Assembly (NCBI GenBank): GCA_030146505.1
Contig: JASLCO010000036.1
Coordinates: 1 to 8,324 of the forward strand
Source: Moraxellaceae bacterium
GTDB lineage: Bacteria > Pseudomonadota > Gammaproteobacteria > Pseudomonadales > Moraxellaceae
Direction of reading: 5' to 3'
Length of the DNA: 8,324 nucleotides
In this document: piece after piece, positions 6,596 to 8,324 of the stretch
Position numbering within the stretch: position 1 is the stretch's first letter
How the letters are laid out: the number at the start of each line of letters is the position of its first letter
Program-made: the position numbers and the translations under genes
Notes under the pieces: model-generated
Told to the model about the DNA's origin: nothing
Database searches by the model: none
Seen by the model: only the letters and a program-made list of their open reading frames with translations

Positions 6596-7213
6596 GTGAC
6601 GCCTTTCCTGCTCCGCCTTTCCATGCCCCTGCTGCTGGCCGGCAGTTTGCTGCTGGCCGGCTGTGCCAGCCGCCCGACCACGGTCTGGACCAATCCCGCC
6701 CTGCCCCGGCACTGGGAAGCCGAAGGCAAGGCCGCCGTGCGTACGCAAAAGCGCGGCGGCAACCTCTATTTCACCTGGACACAAACCGGCGAGGCTTACC
6801 GCATCATCGTACGCGGCCCGCTGGGCCTGGGCCGGGCGGAGCTCAATGGCCAGCCCGGCGAAGTGCGCCTGCAGGCCGACAACCTCAAGCAGGAAGTAAG
6901 CGCCAGCTCACTGGAAGACCTTCTGGAAATGACCACCCAACGCCGGGCACCGGTTTCCCACGCCCTGCACTGGATCAAGGCCGAGCCGGGCTCGCCCCGC
7001 GCCTTGGTGGAGCGCGGCCCCGACGGCAAGCTCACCCGCATCAGGGAAGACGGCTGGACCATCGATTATCTGGAGTGGAGCGAAGAGGCTCCCAACCTGC
7101 CGCGCAAGCTCGTGCTGGAAGGGCCGGAAGGCCGGGCCACGGTGATCATCGGTCTGTGGCGGCTGACGCCTGAAGCCCTGGGCGAGCCTCCCGTGGCGGA
7201 AGATGCACCGTGA
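6596..7213 (+). CDS. lolB: Outer-membrane lipoprotein insertion protein LolB
   Basis: A 205-residue lipoprotein. From the GTG at 6596 it has an n-region with Arg7, a hydrophobic core, and a lipobox LAGC with Cys23. The mature part matches LolB: a beta-strand block at 41-73, the protruding loop GPLGLG (74-79) where the family's key hydrophobic leucine lies, then LNGQPGEV, PVSHALHWI and DGWTIDY. LolB accepts lipoproteins from LolA and inserts them in the outer membrane. An alternative ATG at 6623 would remove the only positive charge before the signal core, so GTG is preferred, although its ribosome site is weak. The gene starts 22 nt after the TPR lipoprotein gene and its stop overlaps the ispE start by 4 nt. 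The mature N-terminus is slightly shorter than in E. coli. Confidence 0.88.
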   Translation: MTPFLLRLSMPLLLAGSLLLAGCASRPTTVWTNPALPRHWEAEGKAAVRTQKRGGNLYFTWTQTGEAYRIIVRGPLGLGRAELNGQPGEVRLQADNLKQEVSASSLEDLLEMTTQRRAPVSHALHWIKAEPGSPRALVERGPDGKLTRIREDGWTIDYLEWSEEAPNLPRKLVLEGPEGRATVIIGLWRLTPEALGEPPVAEDAP

Positions 7214-8061
7214 ATGTCTTCAGCCTGCCGGCACCGGCAAAACTGAACCTGTTCCTGCACATCACCGGCCGCCGTCCCGACGGCTACCACCAGTTGCAGA
7301 CCGTCTTCCAGTTCTTGGAAGAAGCCGACACCCTGCACTTCAGCCCGCGCGTTGACGGCCGGATCACCCTCACGCCCGAACTGGCCGGCGTTCCCGCTGA
7401 ACAGAATCTCATCGTTCGCGCCGCCCGCCTTTTGCAGGCGGATACCGGCTGCGCGCCGGGCGCCGATATCCGCCTGGAAAAGCGCCTGCCCATGGGCGGC
7501 GGCATAGGCGGCGGCTCTTCGGACGCCGCCACCACCCTGCTGGGCCTGAACCGGCTCTGGAACCTGCAACTGGATGAAGACCGGCTGGCTGCCCTGGGCC
7601 TGAAACTGGGTGCGGACGTGCCCGTTTTTGTACGCGGCCGCGCAGCCTTTGCCGAAGGCGTGGGAGAGCACCTCACCCCCGTGGAAATCCCCGAACCGTA
7701 CTACCTCGTACTCACCCCCAAAGCCCATGTCAGCACCGCGGAAGTCTTCAACCATGCGGATTTGACACGCTCTACCCCCGCCATTACATTAGCCGCCTTT
7801 TTACGGGCAGCCCCCGGGCAAAACCTGCATAACGACTGCGAAAACGTGGTCAGAAAACAGGCTCCGGAGGTGGATAAAGCCCTGAGCTGGCTGGCCTCTC
7901 ACGGCCCTGCCCGCATGACCGGAACCGGCGCCTGCTGTTTCCTGGAATGTGCAGACCGTGCAAGCGCCGAGGCCCTGCTCGCGCAAAGCCCCATCCCGGG
8001 TTTTGTCACGCGCGGCAGGAACCGGTCGCCGGCGCATATAGCGCTGGAAGCTCTGGGTTGA
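7210..8061 (+). CDS. ispE: 4-diphosphocytidyl-2-C-methyl-D-erythritol kinase (IspE)
   Basis: A 283-residue GHMP-family kinase, the same length as E. coli IspE. It phosphorylates the 2-hydroxyl of CDP-methylerythritol in the MEP isoprenoid pathway. Visible are PAPAKLNLFLHITGRRPDGYH (split around Lys11, the catalytic lysine), the ATP-binding glycine-rich loop PMGGGIGGGSSDAA (94-107), GADVPVF with Asp136 as catalytic base, and the third GHMP motif MTGTGACCF (236-244). Start is GTG at 7210, overlapping the lolB stop (GTGA), with GGAAG 7 nt upstream, so coupled translation is likely. A nearby ATG at 7214 is out of frame. Downstream lies a hairpin-rich region and tRNA-Gln, the same order as in Pseudomonas. 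Confidence 0.96.
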   Translation: MNVFSLPAPAKLNLFLHITGRRPDGYHQLQTVFQFLEEADTLHFSPRVDGRITLTPELAGVPAEQNLIVRAARLLQADTGCAPGADIRLEKRLPMGGGIGGGSSDAATTLLGLNRLWNLQLDEDRLAALGLKLGADVPVFVRGRAAFAEGVGEHLTPVEIPEPYYLVLTPKAHVSTAEVFNHADLTRSTPAITLAAFLRAAPGQNLHNDCENVVRKQAPEVDKALSWLASHGPARMTGTGACCFLECADRASAEALLAQSPIPGFVTRGRNRSPAHIALEALG

Positions 8062-8125
8062 CGGTCACGTCGGCTCACTGCAAAGCCGAACCAGCAGAAC
8101 CACTGACAACAGTGATGAACGAAGA

Positions 8126-8147
8126 GGCGACCCAGTGCTGGGTCGCC
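8126..8147. repeat. Perfect 10-bp inverted repeat downstream of ispE
   Basis: GGCGACCCAG (8126-8135) and CTGGGTCGCC (8138-8147) are exact reverse complements separated by TG. As RNA it would form at least 8 or 9 GC-rich pairs with a tight loop. Its last base is shared with the first base of the next stem, so the two hairpins stack directly. It may strengthen the following terminator or protect the ispE mRNA 3' end. Confidence 0.65.
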
Positions 8148-8178
8148 GCCAATCCATCGGATTGGCGCGAGCTTTTTT
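8147..8178 (+). terminator. Probable intrinsic terminator of the lolB-ispE transcript
   Basis: CGCCAATCC (8147-8155) pairs perfectly with GGATTGGCG (8159-8167) around an ATC loop, and a T6 run follows at 8173-8178. The 5-nt gap between stem and T-run is longer than ideal, so efficiency is uncertain. It lies 85 nt after the ispE stop, and another perfect hairpin abuts it upstream. If it works it would separate the lipoprotein-ispE operon from tRNA-Gln. Confidence 0.55.
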
Positions 8179-8223
8179 CGGATGCCCAAGGGCGCTTACT
8201 TTGGGCGCAGTGCCGAAAAAAGC
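8171..8223. repeat. Nested inverted repeat containing T6 and A6 tracts
   Basis: GCTTTTTTCGG (8171-8181) and CCGAAAAAAGC (8213-8223) are perfect 11-bp complements. Inside them GCCCAA (8184-8189) pairs with TTGGGC (8201-8206), extended inward by a wobble and one GC pair. The T-tract precedes and the A-tract follows, the reverse of an ordinary bidirectional terminator stem. The T6 is better read as the tail of the upstream hairpin, and the A6 as the tail, on the minus strand, of the hairpin at 8229-8250. Confidence 0.6.
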
Positions 8224-8228
8224 GACAA

Positions 8229-8250
8229 GCATCCGCAAAACAGCGGATGC
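8229..8250. repeat. Perfect 8-bp hairpin just before tRNA-Gln
   Basis: GCATCCGC (8229-8236) and GCGGATGC (8243-8250) flank an AAAACA loop. The stem ends 8 nt before the tRNA 5' end. Read on the minus strand it is followed, after 7 nt, by T6 (complement of 8216-8221), so it could end antisense transcription. On the plus strand it could be a 5' leader stem of the tRNA precursor. Confidence 0.55.
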
Positions 8251-8258
8251 GAATAAGA

Positions 8259-8324
8259 AGGGGCGTCGCCAAGCGGTAAGGCAGCGGGTTTTGATCCCGC
8301 CATGCGTTGGTTCGAATCCAGCCG
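8259..8324 (+). tRNA. tRNA-Gln (anticodon TTG), 3' end cut by the window
   Basis: 66 nt of the cloverleaf are present. The acceptor 5' strand is AGGGGCG (8259-8265) and the D stem is GCC/GGC (8268-8270, 8280-8282). The anticodon stem GCGGG/CCCGC (8284-8288, 8296-8300) closes a TTTTGAT loop with anticodon TTG at 8291-8293. The T stem GTTGG/CCAGC (8306-8310, 8318-8322) surrounds TTCGAAT. The last two bases (CG) start the 3' acceptor strand and pair with positions 6 and 7. The rest, including any CCA, is outside. The first base is A, whereas tRNA-Gln in E. coli and Pseudomonas begins with U as I recall. Its place after ispE matches the Pseudomonas order, where prs follows. Confidence 0.93.

Larger units (their letters stand above)
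8062..8258. other. Palindrome-dense non-coding region between ispE and tRNA-Gln
   Basis: 197 nt without a credible gene, in which most of the bases fall in inverted repeats. In order: a 6-bp stem (8070-8075 with 8084-8089), a 5-bp stem with ACAA loop (8101-8114), a 10-bp palindrome (8126-8147), a 9-bp terminator stem (8147-8167), a nested 11-bp repeat (8171-8223) and an 8-bp stem (8229-8250). The larger ones are listed separately. No clear promoter for tRNA-Gln was found. Confidence 0.7.

Noticed and set aside
4510..6762. A 750-codon open frame on the minus strand opposite the TPR lipoprotein gene
   Set aside because: It mirrors the plus-strand codons of a recognised TPR protein and has a Gly/Ala/Gln/Val-rich composition typical of antisense frames in GC-rich DNA, with no recognisable motif until it runs out of frame over hemA.
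8115..8279. A small plus-strand frame (MNEEATQCW...) after ispE, and a 65-codon frame on the other strand
   Set aside because: Both are translations of hairpins and run into or start inside the tRNA-Gln gene; the apparent peptides follow from the palindromes.

Overview
The window is a GC-rich stretch of a gammaproteobacterial chromosome carrying housekeeping genes. The order moeB-prmC-prfA-hemA facing away from TPR lipoprotein-lolB-ispE-tRNA-Gln matches, from memory, the Pseudomonas-type arrangement (prmC-prfA-hemA / PA4667-lolB-ispE-tRNA-Gln). A gammaproteobacterium related to Pseudomonas, Alcanivorax or similar lineages is therefore the best guess. No search was run, so genus-level placement is inference. 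I found no mobile gene, CRISPR array, phage gene or toxin-antitoxin pair.

Layout. Positions 1-238 (minus) hold the first 79 codons of an ABC1/UbiB-family kinase-like protein that runs off the left edge. Positions 239-457 are non-coding. Positions 458-4594 (minus) form a colinear set transcribed right to left: hemA (glutamyl-tRNA reductase), prfA (release factor 1), prmC (RF1/RF2 glutamine methyltransferase, overlapping prfA by 4 nt) and moeB (adenylyltransferase of the MoeB/ThiF family). A REP-like pair of palindromes fills most of the prmC-moeB gap. Positions 4595-4848 are the divergent promoter region. Positions 4849-8061 (plus) hold a TPR outer-membrane lipoprotein (LbcA-like), lolB and ispE, with lolB and ispE overlapping by 4 nt. 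Positions 8062-8258 are non-coding and very rich in inverted repeats, including a likely terminator. A tRNA-Gln(TTG) gene starts at 8259 and is cut by the right edge.

How the genes relate. HemA takes glutamyl-tRNA into tetrapyrrole synthesis. RF1 ends translation at UAA/UAG, and PrmC methylates the Gln of the RF1 GGQ motif, so enzyme and substrate are translationally coupled. On the other side, LolB inserts lipoproteins into the outer membrane, and the neighbouring TPR protein carries a lipobox that should make it a client of that pathway. IspE belongs to the MEP isoprenoid pathway. The protein-coding content is conventional. The most unusual material is non-coding: the chain of hairpins before tRNA-Gln and the REP pair inside the hemA operon.
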